Shown piece by piece: positions 56,265 through 64,000 of a DNA stretch of 64,000 nucleotides. A program made the position numbers and the translations under genes. Under the pieces are notes generated by a model that worked only from the letters and a program-made list of their open reading frames with translations, was not told the DNA's origin and made no database searches. The stretch's first letter is position 1. The number at the start of each line of letters is the position of its first letter. This DNA comes from Rubellimicrobium sp. (GTDB taxonomy: Bacteria; Pseudomonadota; Alphaproteobacteria; Rhodobacterales; Rhodobacteraceae), in NCBI GenBank assembly GCA_019454835.1, contig JACFNP010000009.1, positions 1-64,000 on the forward strand, in the 5' to 3' direction.

Positions 56265-56350
56265 CGTCATTGCGAACGAAGTGAAGCAACCCCGACCGCT
56301 CACACACGACATCGGGGTTGCTTCGTCGGCTGCACTTCCTCGCAATGACG
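56265..56350. repeat. ~88-bp dispersed palindrome, family 1, long right arm (pair member)
   Basis: Begins CGTCATTGCGAACGAAGTG and ends CTTCCTCGCAATGACG. Arm changes on the left (GAACGAAGTGAAG) are partly mirrored on the right (CTGCACTTCC), showing pairing is kept. Confidence 0.92.
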
Positions 56351-56444
56351 ATATGGACGCCGCCGCCATTCGTGCTTGCGCGCCGTGTTTGCAGTCCGTA
56401 TCAACCCCGGTGCCGTTGCCAACACGACCCTCAGGGAGAACATC

Positions 56445-57485
56445 ATGCGTATTGTGACCGTCGCGAGCGCTTCCGCGCTTGCCCTTGCTGCCGCATCCGC
56501 CATGGCGCAGGACTCGCAACTGACCGTCTTCGACTATGCGGGGTTCGAGCTCCCCGAATACCATGAGACCTATATCGCGCTCCACGGCACCAGCCCGACC
56601 TTCACCTTCTTCGGCGACGAGGACGAGGCGTTCCAGAAGGTCACCTCGGGCTTTCGTCCCGATGTCACCCACATCTGCGCCGGTTCGGTGAACAAGTGGA
56701 CCGAGGCCGGGATCATCGAACCCTGGGACACCAGCCGTCTCACCTGGTATGACGACCTCGACGCGAACCTGATGGGCACCGACACCTCGCAGGGCGAAGC
56801 CTATTTCATCCCCACCGACTGGGGTTCGACCGCGATCATCTACAACCCCGACGAAGTCCCCGCCGAGGACGTGGCCTCGCTGCAGGTCTTCAAGGACCCG
56901 AAATACGCGGGCCGCATGACCGTGCCCTACAACGTCGACGACACCTGGGCGCTGGCCTTCCTGGCCACCGGCACCACCGACATGGCCCATGCGACCGACG
57001 AACAGATCGACGCCGCCGCCGACTGGCTGCGCGAGGTGCACCCGAACCTGCGCACCTACTGGACCGATCCCGCCGAACTGGCGCAACTGGTCGCCACCGG
57101 CGAAATCCTCATCGCCTGGGCCTGGAACGAGACCTTCCCGACGCTGGTCGAGGAAGGCGTCCCCGTCGAATTCCAGCGCGAGGCGGTCGAGGGATCGTCG
57201 GTCTGGCTCTGCGGCATGGTGAACATGGCGAACGGCGCCGGTGACGAACAGCGCGCCTACGACTACCTGAACGCCTTCCTCGACCCCAGCGCCACCGTGC
57301 CGCTGGTCGAGAACGGCTACGGCAGCGCCAATGCCACCGCCATGGCCGACCAGATCAGCGAGGAAGACCTCGAGGCGGCGGGTCTCGGCCACATCGACGT
57401 GCCCATCGCCGCGCAATTGCCGATGTCGCAGGAACTGCGCGAACGGCTGGCCGAAGAGTTCGAGCTGATCAAGTCGGGCTTCTGA
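56445..57485 (+). CDS. PotD/PotF-like ABC transporter substrate-binding protein (orphan)
   Basis: 346 residues with a Sec signal peptide (SALALAAASAMA-QD). The mature part begins QLTVFDYAGFELPEY and carries the spermidine/putrescine-binding-protein pattern (HGTSPTFTFFGDEDEAFQKV; FIPTDWGSTAIIYNPDEV; WTDPAELAQLVATGEILIAWAWNE). It probably binds a polyamine or similar cation. No permease or ATPase is adjacent, so it either works with a transporter elsewhere or is a stand-alone sensor. The start at 56445 has GGGAGAA upstream. Flanked upstream by a repeat doublet. Confidence 0.87.
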   Translation: MRIVTVASASALALAAASAMAQDSQLTVFDYAGFELPEYHETYIALHGTSPTFTFFGDEDEAFQKVTSGFRPDVTHICAGSVNKWTEAGIIEPWDTSRLTWYDDLDANLMGTDTSQGEAYFIPTDWGSTAIIYNPDEVPAEDVASLQVFKDPKYAGRMTVPYNVDDTWALAFLATGTTDMAHATDEQIDAAADWLREVHPNLRTYWTDPAELAQLVATGEILIAWAWNETFPTLVEEGVPVEFQREAVEGSSVWLCGMVNMANGAGDEQRAYDYLNAFLDPSATVPLVENGYGSANATAMADQISEEDLEAAGLGHIDVPIAAQLPMSQELRERLAEEFELIKSGF

Positions 57486-57502
57486 GCCGGGTGACGGACG
57501 AG

Positions 57503-57522
57503 GGCGGCATGCGGGCCGCCCT
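57503..57522 (+). terminator. Probable intrinsic terminator of the binding-protein gene
   Basis: GGGCGGC (57503-57509), loop ATGCGG, GCCGCCC (57516-57522), followed by TTACCGGGGTTTT, 18 bp after the stop codon. Confidence 0.55.
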
Positions 57523-57616
57523 TACCGGGGTTTTGGCGGGCGGGGGGCGGAAGCTGGCATTTCGGCGCGTTCGGGCCTATGGTCGATGCCATCAGTCCCG
57601 GTCCGGAACTCGACAC

Positions 57617-57880
57617 ATGGCTTCGGTTGCGACAAGGATCATGGCGACCGTGAATGCGCCCTATCGCACGGCGGTCACTGCCGACCGGCTGGCCGCCGGT
57701 CTGGTCGATCCGGCAAGCGTGACGGCGCGCAATGCGGCTGTTTTCGCCTTCCTCTCGGAAGTCCGGCCGCAGCTTCAGCGCGAGTTCGTCACCGTGATGG
57801 GCCTCGACATGGCACGGGTCCGGCAGGTCGCCGACGGATTTTCCCGGCTGGCGGGCTACAGGCTGCCGCTGGCCGAATGA
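57617..57880 (+). CDS. Small hypothetical protein, possible antitoxin partner
   Basis: 87 residues, mainly helical, not recognised. Its stop overlaps the nucleotidyltransferase start by four bases, the usual arrangement for an antitoxin or regulatory partner encoded first. ATG 57617 is chosen, with ATG 57641 as an alternative. I assign no function beyond the context. Confidence 0.55.
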   Translation: MASVATRIMATVNAPYRTAVTADRLAAGLVDPASVTARNAAVFAFLSEVRPQLQREFVTVMGLDMARVRQVADGFSRLAGYRLPLAE

Positions 57881-58548
57881 TGGCCCCGCCAGGCACCAGC
57901 CGCTGGCCCGAGTTGCTTGAACTGGCGCTTGCCATCATCGACCAGGCAAACGAACGCGGACTCGACCTCGATGACTGGAGCTTCGGCGGCGGCACCGCGC
58001 TCATGCTCCAGATCGACCATCGGGACAGCCACGACATCGACCTGTTCGTTACCGATCCGCAAGTCCTGCCGTTTCTGAACCCCGACACGCAGGGTTTCCG
58101 GCTCGGGCAGATGCCGGACGGCATCGACAGTGACGGTGTGCGCGCGCTGAAGCTGATCTACACGGGCCTTGGCGAAATCGACTTCATCTGCAGCACTGCG
58201 CTGACACCGACGCCCTGCGAGACCGTCGAACTGCTCGGACGCCCGATCCGTCGGGAGACAGCGGGCGAAATCATTGCCCGGAAGGTCGTATTCCGCGGCC
58301 ACGCCTTGCAGCCGCGCGACATGTTCGACATCGCGGCGACGGCCATCTCGCTGGGCAACGAGGGGATCGTCCGCACGCTCCGGTCATTTCCCGTGGCGGC
58401 CGGCGAGGCGCTGAAACGATGCCGCGCCATGGATGCAGGTCTGGCACGCGCCGTGATGGGGCAGCTGATGGCCCGCCCGGCATTCGCGCATCTGCATGAA
58501 GACGCACAGGATATCTGCGCGGCCGTGCTCGAACAGGCTGTCGCCTGA
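57877..58548 (+). CDS. AbiEii-like nucleotidyltransferase domain protein
   Basis: 223 residues. The motif FGGGTALMLQIDHRDSHDIDLFV has the GG-x-A-L and D-x-D pattern of DNA polymerase beta-type nucleotidyltransferases in the AbiEii/MenT toxin group. GEIDFIC supplies a third acidic residue and AGEIIARKVVFRG matches the downstream conserved helix. In abortive-infection and toxin systems these enzymes modify RNA or nucleotides. The small upstream gene is the likely partner. The pair ends 32 bp before the ssrA promoter, a position where mobile islands often join the chromosome, but no integrase or att duplication is seen. Confidence 0.78.
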   Translation: MMAPPGTSRWPELLELALAIIDQANERGLDLDDWSFGGGTALMLQIDHRDSHDIDLFVTDPQVLPFLNPDTQGFRLGQMPDGIDSDGVRALKLIYTGLGEIDFICSTALTPTPCETVELLGRPIRRETAGEIIARKVVFRGHALQPRDMFDIAATAISLGNEGIVRTLRSFPVAAGEALKRCRAMDAGLARAVMGQLMARPAFAHLHEDAQDICAAVLEQAVA

Positions 58549-58580
58549 GCGCCGGGATTCCCCCCGCACCGCATCTCCCC

Positions 58581-58609
58581 TTGATCGCCGCTGCGCGGCG
58601 CCCTACATT
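58581..58609 (+). promoter_or_regulatory. Sigma-70 promoter of ssrA
   Basis: TTGATC (58581-58586), 17-bp spacer, TACATT (58604-58609). The expected start at about 58616 falls just before the acceptor piece of the tmRNA, which supports the assignment. Confidence 0.65.
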
Positions 58610-58615
58610 CCGCGT

Positions 58616-58925
58616 GCTCCCTCGGGGGCTATGGACATAAACGCGCATGTAATAACCGGATCGGACCCGGGGGCGGTACCCGGCGGCTCCACCAGAACCC
58701 TCGTTGGGGGCTTTGGGGCCGAAACAGGATCGACGAACGACTAAAGATGTAGCTTTGTCCCGGTGAGCCACCACCGTTATCGGTGCACATTGCATAGTTG
58801 CCAACGACAACCATGCTCCGGTGCGTGCTCTGGCTGCGTAAGCAGTCCGACACTACCGAACCCTAAGCCCTGAGGGTTAGCCCCTTCAGGCGGGGCCCGC
58901 AGGAGCCTGGCAACAGAATCCTGCA
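58616..58925 (+). ncRNA. ssrA: Permuted two-piece transfer-messenger RNA
   Basis: The acceptor piece comes first and ends with an encoded CCA at 58692-58694. Its T arm is clear: CCGGG (58667-58671), 7-nt loop, CCCGG (58679-58683). The 3' acceptor strand CGGCTCC (58684-58690) pairs with GGGGCCG at 58715-58721, the 5' end of the coding piece, giving seven pairs including the G3-U70 wobble recognised by alanyl-tRNA synthetase. The 20-nt loop between the pieces is removed in maturation. The tag frame starts with GCC at 58800 and ends TAA at 58841: ANDNHAPVRALAA. The exact ends are approximate; the 3' end is set by the hairpin GCAGGA (58899-58904) / TCCTGC (58919-58924). It rescues stalled ribosomes and tags proteins for ClpXP. 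Open frames in this region are not real. Confidence 0.95.
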
Positions 58926-59063
58926 CCTTCCCCCGCACCAGCGACTGCAGCGATGCCGCCCCGGCATAGGGGCGGCGGGCGCGCACGGTCTGGCCACCGT
59001 CCCCCCCCTTTCCCTTGTCTCCGAATCCCGTATGTTCGGCCCCGGCCATCCGGGGAGGTCACG

Positions 59064-59531
59064 GTGACGCGCAGCATTGATTACGGCAACCTGATGCATC
59101 GGGCGATGCGCGGCCTCATCCATGAGGTGCTTGCCGACGTGGGCCGCAACGGCCTGCCGGGCGCGCATCACTTCTTCATCACCTTCGACACAACGCATCC
59201 CGACAGCGAGATGGCCGACTGGCTGTCGGACCGCTACCCGCAGGAGATGACCATCGTCATCCAGCACTGGTTCGACAACCTTGTCGTCGATGACGAGGGT
59301 TTTGCGATCACCCTCAATTTCGGCGACAGCCCCGAGCCGCTTTACATTCCCTATGACGCGATCCGCACCTTCGTCGATCCGTCGGTGGAATTCGGCCTGC
59401 GCTTCGAGACCCAGGACGAGCCGGATGACGGCGATGCCCCCGAGGCGCCCATCGAGGAAGAGGCGCAACCGGCGCCCGAACCCCCGCAGGGCGGCGCGGA
59501 AGTCGTCAGCCTCGACAAGTTCAGGAAGTAG
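59064..59531 (+). CDS. sspB: SspB-family ClpXP adaptor (alphaproteobacterial type)
   Basis: 155 residues. IDYGNLMHRAMRGLIHEVLADV, GLPGAHHFFITFDTTHPD, YPQEMTIVIQHWFDNL and LYIPYDAIRTFVDPSVEFGL match the alpha-type SspB substrate-binding domain. A disordered acidic Pro/Glu linker and a short C-terminal tail VVSLDKFRK, the ClpX-docking peptide, follow. SspB tethers ssrA-tagged proteins to ClpX. GTG 59064 has GGGGAGG 7 nt upstream. It is encoded directly after the tmRNA gene that makes those tags. Confidence 0.93.
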   Translation: MTRSIDYGNLMHRAMRGLIHEVLADVGRNGLPGAHHFFITFDTTHPDSEMADWLSDRYPQEMTIVIQHWFDNLVVDDEGFAITLNFGDSPEPLYIPYDAIRTFVDPSVEFGLRFETQDEPDDGDAPEAPIEEEAQPAPEPPQGGAEVVSLDKFRK

Positions 59532-59558
59532 CGGGGCGCAACTATCCATTTTTGGCTA

Positions 59559-59580
59559 TCCAAATTTCCAGAAATTTGGA
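59559..59580. promoter_or_regulatory. AT-rich perfect palindrome between sspB and fumC
   Basis: TCCAAATTTC (59559-59568), CA, GAAATTTGGA (59571-59580). It stands out in a genome this GC-rich. It lies 28 bp after the sspB stop and 175 bp before fumC, so it is either an sspB terminator-like hairpin or an operator in the fumC promoter region; a run TTTTT precedes it. The AT-rich stretch continues to about 59610. Confidence 0.6.
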
Positions 59581-59754
59581 CACGCGACCCGTTGAAAAAT
59601 CGTTAAATTCCCGACCCCCACCGCTGCTTTTGCCCCCGCGTGACGAAATGGCCACCGCTGGCGGCGCCCCGGCCGGACCCGGCGCCGCGCCGCCCCGGTT
59701 GCCCCCCCATGCTGCGGCGGCTAAACCGCCATCGACGCATCCCGGAGAACCGCC

Positions 59755-61151
<1,397 letters not shown>

Positions 61152-61155
<4 letters not shown>

Positions 61156-61337
61156 GCGACCCGAACGCGCCGGTGAACCTCAACTGCGCCCGCAAGGACC
61201 GCGCCCGCGCCGAGGCGAAGGTGCAGGCCGATGCCAATGCCGCACGGCACGGCCGCACCAAGGCCGAACGGGTGCTCGAGGCGGCGCGGCAGGAAAAGGC
61301 CCGCCGTCATCTCGACCAGCACCGTTTCGAGGAATGA
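61152..61337 (+). CDS. Small basic protein of the DUF4169 family
   Basis: 61 residues, highly charged. The start [33 protein letters not shown] is the DUF4169 pattern, a small alphaproteobacterial family of unknown function almost always found next to fumC. Overlaps fumC upstream (ATGA) and the next gene downstream (ATGA), so it is translationally coupled to both. Confidence 0.85.
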
Positions 61338-61615
61338 GCGGCCCGCCGCAGAAACATTCGCTGACCCTGCAGGGGCACCGCACCTCCGTGTCGCTCGAGC
61401 CGGAATTCTGGGAGGGCCTGCGTGCGCTGGCACGGGTCCGTGGCATGGCGCTGAACCGGCTGGCGGCAGAGATCGACACGGCGCGCGGCACGCGGGGCCT
61501 CGCCTCGGCGCTGCGGGTGGCGGTGCTCGGGGCGGCGCTCACCGGCGAGTTGCCGCCCCGAGCACCGGCGTCCGCGACGATGCGAATGGGTGAAAGGTCA
61601 GACCGGGACCGCTGA
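61334..61615 (+). CDS. Ribbon-helix-helix domain protein
   Basis: 93 residues. The segment HSLTLQGHRTSVSLEPEFWEGLRALARVRGMALNRLAAEID fits the RHH_4 ribbon-helix-helix family: a short beta strand followed by two helices. These are often DNA-binding regulators, but the target of this fumC-linked group is unknown. Third gene of the fumC unit. Confidence 0.87.
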   Translation: MSGPPQKHSLTLQGHRTSVSLEPEFWEGLRALARVRGMALNRLAAEIDTARGTRGLASALRVAVLGAALTGELPPRAPASATMRMGERSDRDR

Positions 61616-61656
61616 ACCGGATCGAACGGCAGGGGATTCGGGCGAACGGCATATCC

Positions 61657-61743
61657 CGTCATTGCGACGCGAAGCCGAAGCAACCCCGAACGCTCATGCT
61701 CAACATCGGGTTGCTTCGTCGGCTGCGCCTCCTCGCAATGACG
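61657..61743. repeat. ~88-bp dispersed palindrome, family 1, long right arm
   Basis: Begins CGTCATTGCGACG and ends CCTCCTCGCAATGACG. Located between the convergent RHH and ndk genes, a typical 3'-end position. Confidence 0.92.
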
Positions 61744-61799
61744 AAATATGCAGTTCGCCCGGTTGTCCCGGATGGAACGCGGTCCCTTCCGGACCGGCC

Positions 61800-62222
61800 T
61801 CAGCCGACGATTTCCAGACCCGAGAAGAAGAACGCGATCTCCTGCGCCGCCGTTTCCGGCGCGTCCGAGCCGTGGACCGAATTCTCGCCGACCGACAGCG
61901 CGAATTCCTTGCGGATCGTGCCCGCCTCGGCATTGGCCGGGTTGGTCGCGCCCATCACTTCGCGGTTCTTCGCAATGGCGTTCTCGCCTTCCAGCACCTG
62001 CACCACTACCGGCGCGGAGGCCATGAATTCGGTCAGTTCGCCGAAGAAGGGCCGCTCGCTGTGGACGGCGTAGAATGCCTGCGCCTGCGCGAGGCTCAGA
62101 TGGAGGCGCTTCTGCGCGACGATGCGCAGGCCCGCGTCCTCGAACTTGGCGTTGATCCTGCCGGTCAGGTTGCGCTGCGTCGCGTCGGGCTTGATGATGG
62201 AAAGGGTGCGTTCGATGGCCAT
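61800..62222 (-). CDS. ndk: Nucleoside diphosphate kinase
   Basis: 140 residues, the standard size. It transfers the gamma phosphate of ATP to nucleoside diphosphates through the phosphohistidine H117 in [27 protein letters not shown] at the N-terminus, [20 protein letters not shown], and the C-terminal [11 protein letters not shown] are all typical. The gene stands alone between repeat copies. A C9 run lies in its upstream region. Confidence 0.97.
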   Translation of the reverse strand: MAIERTLSIIKPDATQRNLTGRINAKFEDAGLRIVAQKRLHLSLAQAQAFYAVHSERPFFGELTEFMASAPVVVQVLEGENAIAKNREVMGATNPANAEAGTIRKEFALSVGENSVHGSDAPETAAQEIAFFFSGLEIVG

Positions 62223-62325
62223 GTTGGTCTCCGTTGCGGGGCGACGGGTGCCCCCCCCCGTGAATTCAGGCGCGCCCTAGCACGGGGGCGGGCGGGTGAA
62301 AAGGCTGTGTGCGGGGCGCAAACTC

Positions 62326-62410
62326 CGTCATTGCGTGGCGCAAGTCGAAGCAACCCCGACACCATCGCGCGAGCGTTCGAGGTTGCTTCGCCTGACGGCT
62401 CGCAATGACG
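62326..62410. repeat. ~88-bp dispersed palindrome, family 1 (pair member)
   Basis: Begins CGTCATTGCGTGGCG and ends GGCTCGCAATGACG. More diverged in the arms than most copies (right arm CTTCGCCTGACGG). Forms a doublet with the next copy, 11 bp apart, in the 314-bp space between ndk and mrp. Confidence 0.9.
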
Positions 62411-62421
62411 GTGGGAAATCT

Positions 62422-62509
62422 CGTCATTGCGAGGAGGCGAAGCCGACGAAGCAACCCCGAGGTTGCGTGTGAGCGGTCGGGGTTGCTTCGGCTGCGCCTC
62501 GCAATGACG
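62422..62509. repeat. ~88-bp dispersed palindrome, family 1, long left arm (pair member)
   Basis: Begins CGTCATTGCGAGGAGGCG and ends GCCTCGCAATGACG, just past the mrp stop codon side. Nothing else is seen in the ndk-mrp gap. Confidence 0.93.
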
Positions 62510-62536
62510 GGTGGCGCCGCGCGGGCAACGCCCCGT

Positions 62537-63616
62537 TCAGGCCAGCCCCTTGCCGATCAGGTCGCGCGCGATCACGCGCCAGGCGTCGGCTACCGGGCCG
62601 TCGCCTGCGGCAACCGGGGTGCCTTCATCGCCCGCCAGTCTGGTGTCGAGGTCGATGGGCAGGGTCGCCAGCAGCGGCACGCCCAGCGCCTTTGCCTCGG
62701 CCGCGACGCCGCCATGGCCGAAGATGTGGCTTTCGTGGCCGCAGTTGGGGCACAGGAAGAACGACATGTTCTCGATCAGGCCCAGAATCGGGGTCTTGAG
62801 CGTGTGGAACATGTCGATGGCCTTGCGGGCGTCGATCAGCGACACGTCCTGCGGGGTCGAGACCACGATGGCGCCGGTCAGTTCCGCCTTCTGGCAGAGC
62901 GACAGTTGCACGTCGCCGGTGCCGGGCGGGAGGTCCACCAGCAGGATGTCGAGCTTGCCCCACTCCACCTGCGTGAGCAGTTGCTGCAATGCGCCGATCA
63001 GCATCGGCCCGCGCCAGATCACCGCCTTCTGCGCATCGACCATCAGGCCGATGGACATCATCGTCACGCCATGGGCGCGCAGGGGAATGATCGTCTTGCC
63101 GTCGGGCGAGGCGGGGCGTTTCGACACGCCCATCATGCGCGGCTGCGACGGCCCGTGAATGTCGGCGTCGAGCAGCCCTACCCGGCGCCCCTCGCGCGCC
63201 AGCGCCACGGCGAGGTTCGAGGTGACGGTCGACTTGCCGACCCCGCCCTTGCCCGAGGCGATGGCGATGATCCGGTCCACCCCCGGCACCTCCATCGGCC
63301 CCGCCGTCGGATGGCGGCCGATGGACAGCGACGGCGCGCCGCCCCCCGCCGGAGCCGCCGCGCGCGGCGCGGGGGCGTGGGCGGTCAGGATGACCGACAC
63401 CGTCTCGACCCCCGGCAGCGCCTTGACCGCGCGCTCGGCCTCGGCCTGCTGCGCGCTCATCTCGCGGGCCTGGGCGGGGCTTTCGGCCTCGATGACGAAG
63501 CTGACCTTGCCACCCTCGACGCTCAGCGCGCGGATCATGTCGCGCGACACCAGATCGCCGCCGCCGGGTGCGGCGATACCGGCAAGGGTGGAGAGGATCT
63601 GGTCTCGTTCGGTCAT
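62537..63616 (-). CDS. mrp: Mrp/NBP35-family iron-sulfur carrier ATPase
   Basis: 359 residues. An N-terminal MIP18/DUF59 domain (about 1-80) is followed by an Ala/Gly/Pro linker and a SIMIBI ATPase domain with P-loop [10 protein letters not shown] (121-130), [14 protein letters not shown] and [13 protein letters not shown]. The cluster-binding pair is in FLCPNCGHE. It carries and transfers iron-sulfur clusters to target proteins. ATG 63616 is chosen because the DUF59 domain starts there; the frame upstream crosses the 23-bp direct repeats and is not protein-like. Confidence 0.95.
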   Translation of the reverse strand: MTERDQILSTLAGIAAPGGGDLVSRDMIRALSVEGGKVSFVIEAESPAQAREMSAQQAEAERAVKALPGVETVSVILTAHAPAPRAAAPAGGGAPSLSIGRHPTAGPMEVPGVDRIIAIASGKGGVGKSTVTSNLAVALAREGRRVGLLDADIHGPSQPRMMGVSKRPASPDGKTIIPLRAHGVTMMSIGLMVDAQKAVIWRGPMLIGALQQLLTQVEWGKLDILLVDLPPGTGDVQLSLCQKAELTGAIVVSTPQDVSLIDARKAIDMFHTLKTPILGLIENMSFFLCPNCGHESHIFGHGGVAAEAKALGVPLLATLPIDLDTRLAGDEGTPVAAGDGPVADAWRVIARDLIGKGLA

Positions 63617-63702
63617 GCGCTGCCGCCCCCACGGCCGGGCAACCCTGCCCGAATTCCGGTTCTGTATATCCACTTTGCCGGCGCGATGCACCGACACGAA
63701 CA

Positions 63703-63757
63703 CAATCTGTCGGCGCCACGCACCGCAGCCAAGCCAATCTGTCGGCGCCACGCACCG
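63703..63757. repeat. Two 23-bp direct repeats upstream of mrp
   Basis: The sequence CAATCTGTCGGCGCCACGCA followed by CCG occurs at 63703-63725 and 63735-63757, a period of 32 bp (about three helical turns). A shorter related piece (GCACCGACACG) lies just before. This spacing would put two bound proteins on the same DNA face, so an operator is possible. Confidence 0.6.
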
Positions 63758-64000
63758 GCGGGCGGACAATTCCGCGCTTTGACCCGGTGTGCAAGGGGCA
63801 TGGCCCTGTCCGGGGCGCGGCACGGCGGCGCAGGTTCACGAAAAAGCCAGCATTCCGTTACCACTTATGCGGATGCTGCATGGCAGCATTGCCGCCGCCA
63901 GCCATTGTGCATCCGCAGCACCCGGCCCATGTAGTGACCCGAAGACGGCACCGACCCGAAGCAGGGTCACCGCCGGACCCGACCGTGGCGCCGTGGACAG
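63758..64000. other. Non-coding end of the window
   Basis: No gene is seen in the last 240 bp. The only structure noted is the inverted repeat TGCGGATGC (63868-63876) / GCATCCGCA (63909-63917), spaced by 32 bp, in a slightly AT-richer patch that may be the upstream region of a gene beyond the window. Confidence 0.4.

Noticed and set aside
57617-59531. Integrative island at ssrA
   Set aside because: No integrase, no duplicated ssrA end and no clear composition change were found; only the location is suggestive.

Overview
The window is GC-rich (about 70% by eye), densely packed, and looks chromosomal from an alphaproteobacterium, most likely order Rhodobacterales. Four things support this: a permuted two-piece tmRNA gene next to an alpha-type sspB, a Flp/Tad pilus locus of the cpaC-ompA-cpaE-cpaF-tadB-tadC layout, a yejABEF peptide importer, and a fumC / DUF4169 / ribbon-helix-helix gene string. 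I see no tRNA or rRNA gene, CRISPR array, transposase or integrase.

Layout. 1-4133: housekeeping and sugar metabolism (denD-like dehydrogenase, mutarotase-like protein, SRP RNA, transaldolase, aroQ). 4130-28452: a large surface-polysaccharide and natural-product locus. It starts with rmlBDCA (dTDP-L-rhamnose), continues with an ExoY-type initiating sugar transferase, a polymerase-like membrane protein, three glycosyltransferases, a secreted 870-residue protein ending in RTX-like repeats, and a Wzx-type flippase, and closes with a tightly coupled block: PKS (KS-AT-KR-ACP-TE), rhamnosyltransferase-like GT2, a formyltransferase/adenylation/carrier NRPS protein whose binding-pocket code reads as glycine, and a Sfp-type phosphopantetheinyl transferase. 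No Wza/Wzc-type export gene is present here. 28437-31786: deoC, uxuA and a partner SDR. 31818-37616: yejABEF. 37763-43037: membrane cytochrome c, pheA, an SRPBCC protein and a selU-selD-nudC operon. 43261-44292: VirK/YbjX-like protein. 44893-56146: Tad pilus machinery without pilin or cpaB, split by a toxin-antitoxin pair. 56445-63616: orphan PotD-like binding protein, a nucleotidyltransferase toxin-like pair, ssrA (tmRNA), sspB, fumC, ndk and mrp.

Inserted through the whole window, almost always between genes, is a family of roughly 88-bp near-palindromes (13 complete copies and one cut by the window edge) whose ends read CGTCATTGCGAG...CTCGCAATGACG. A second 123-bp hairpin element occurs twice in opposite orientation, and a third short element sits at the 3' ends of yejF and nudC. 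These explain most of the longer intergenic gaps.

Functional picture. The most interesting unit is the 18197-28452 block. Its gene overlaps imply coordinated expression, and its domain content suggests that a formylated glycine-derived, possibly once-extended acyl group is made on carrier proteins and released or transferred within a rhamnose-containing polysaccharide pathway. That last step is inference. The PKS ketoreductase appears to have lost its catalytic Tyr and Ser. The ssrA-sspB neighbourhood joins the tag-encoding RNA with the adaptor that delivers tagged proteins to ClpXP.
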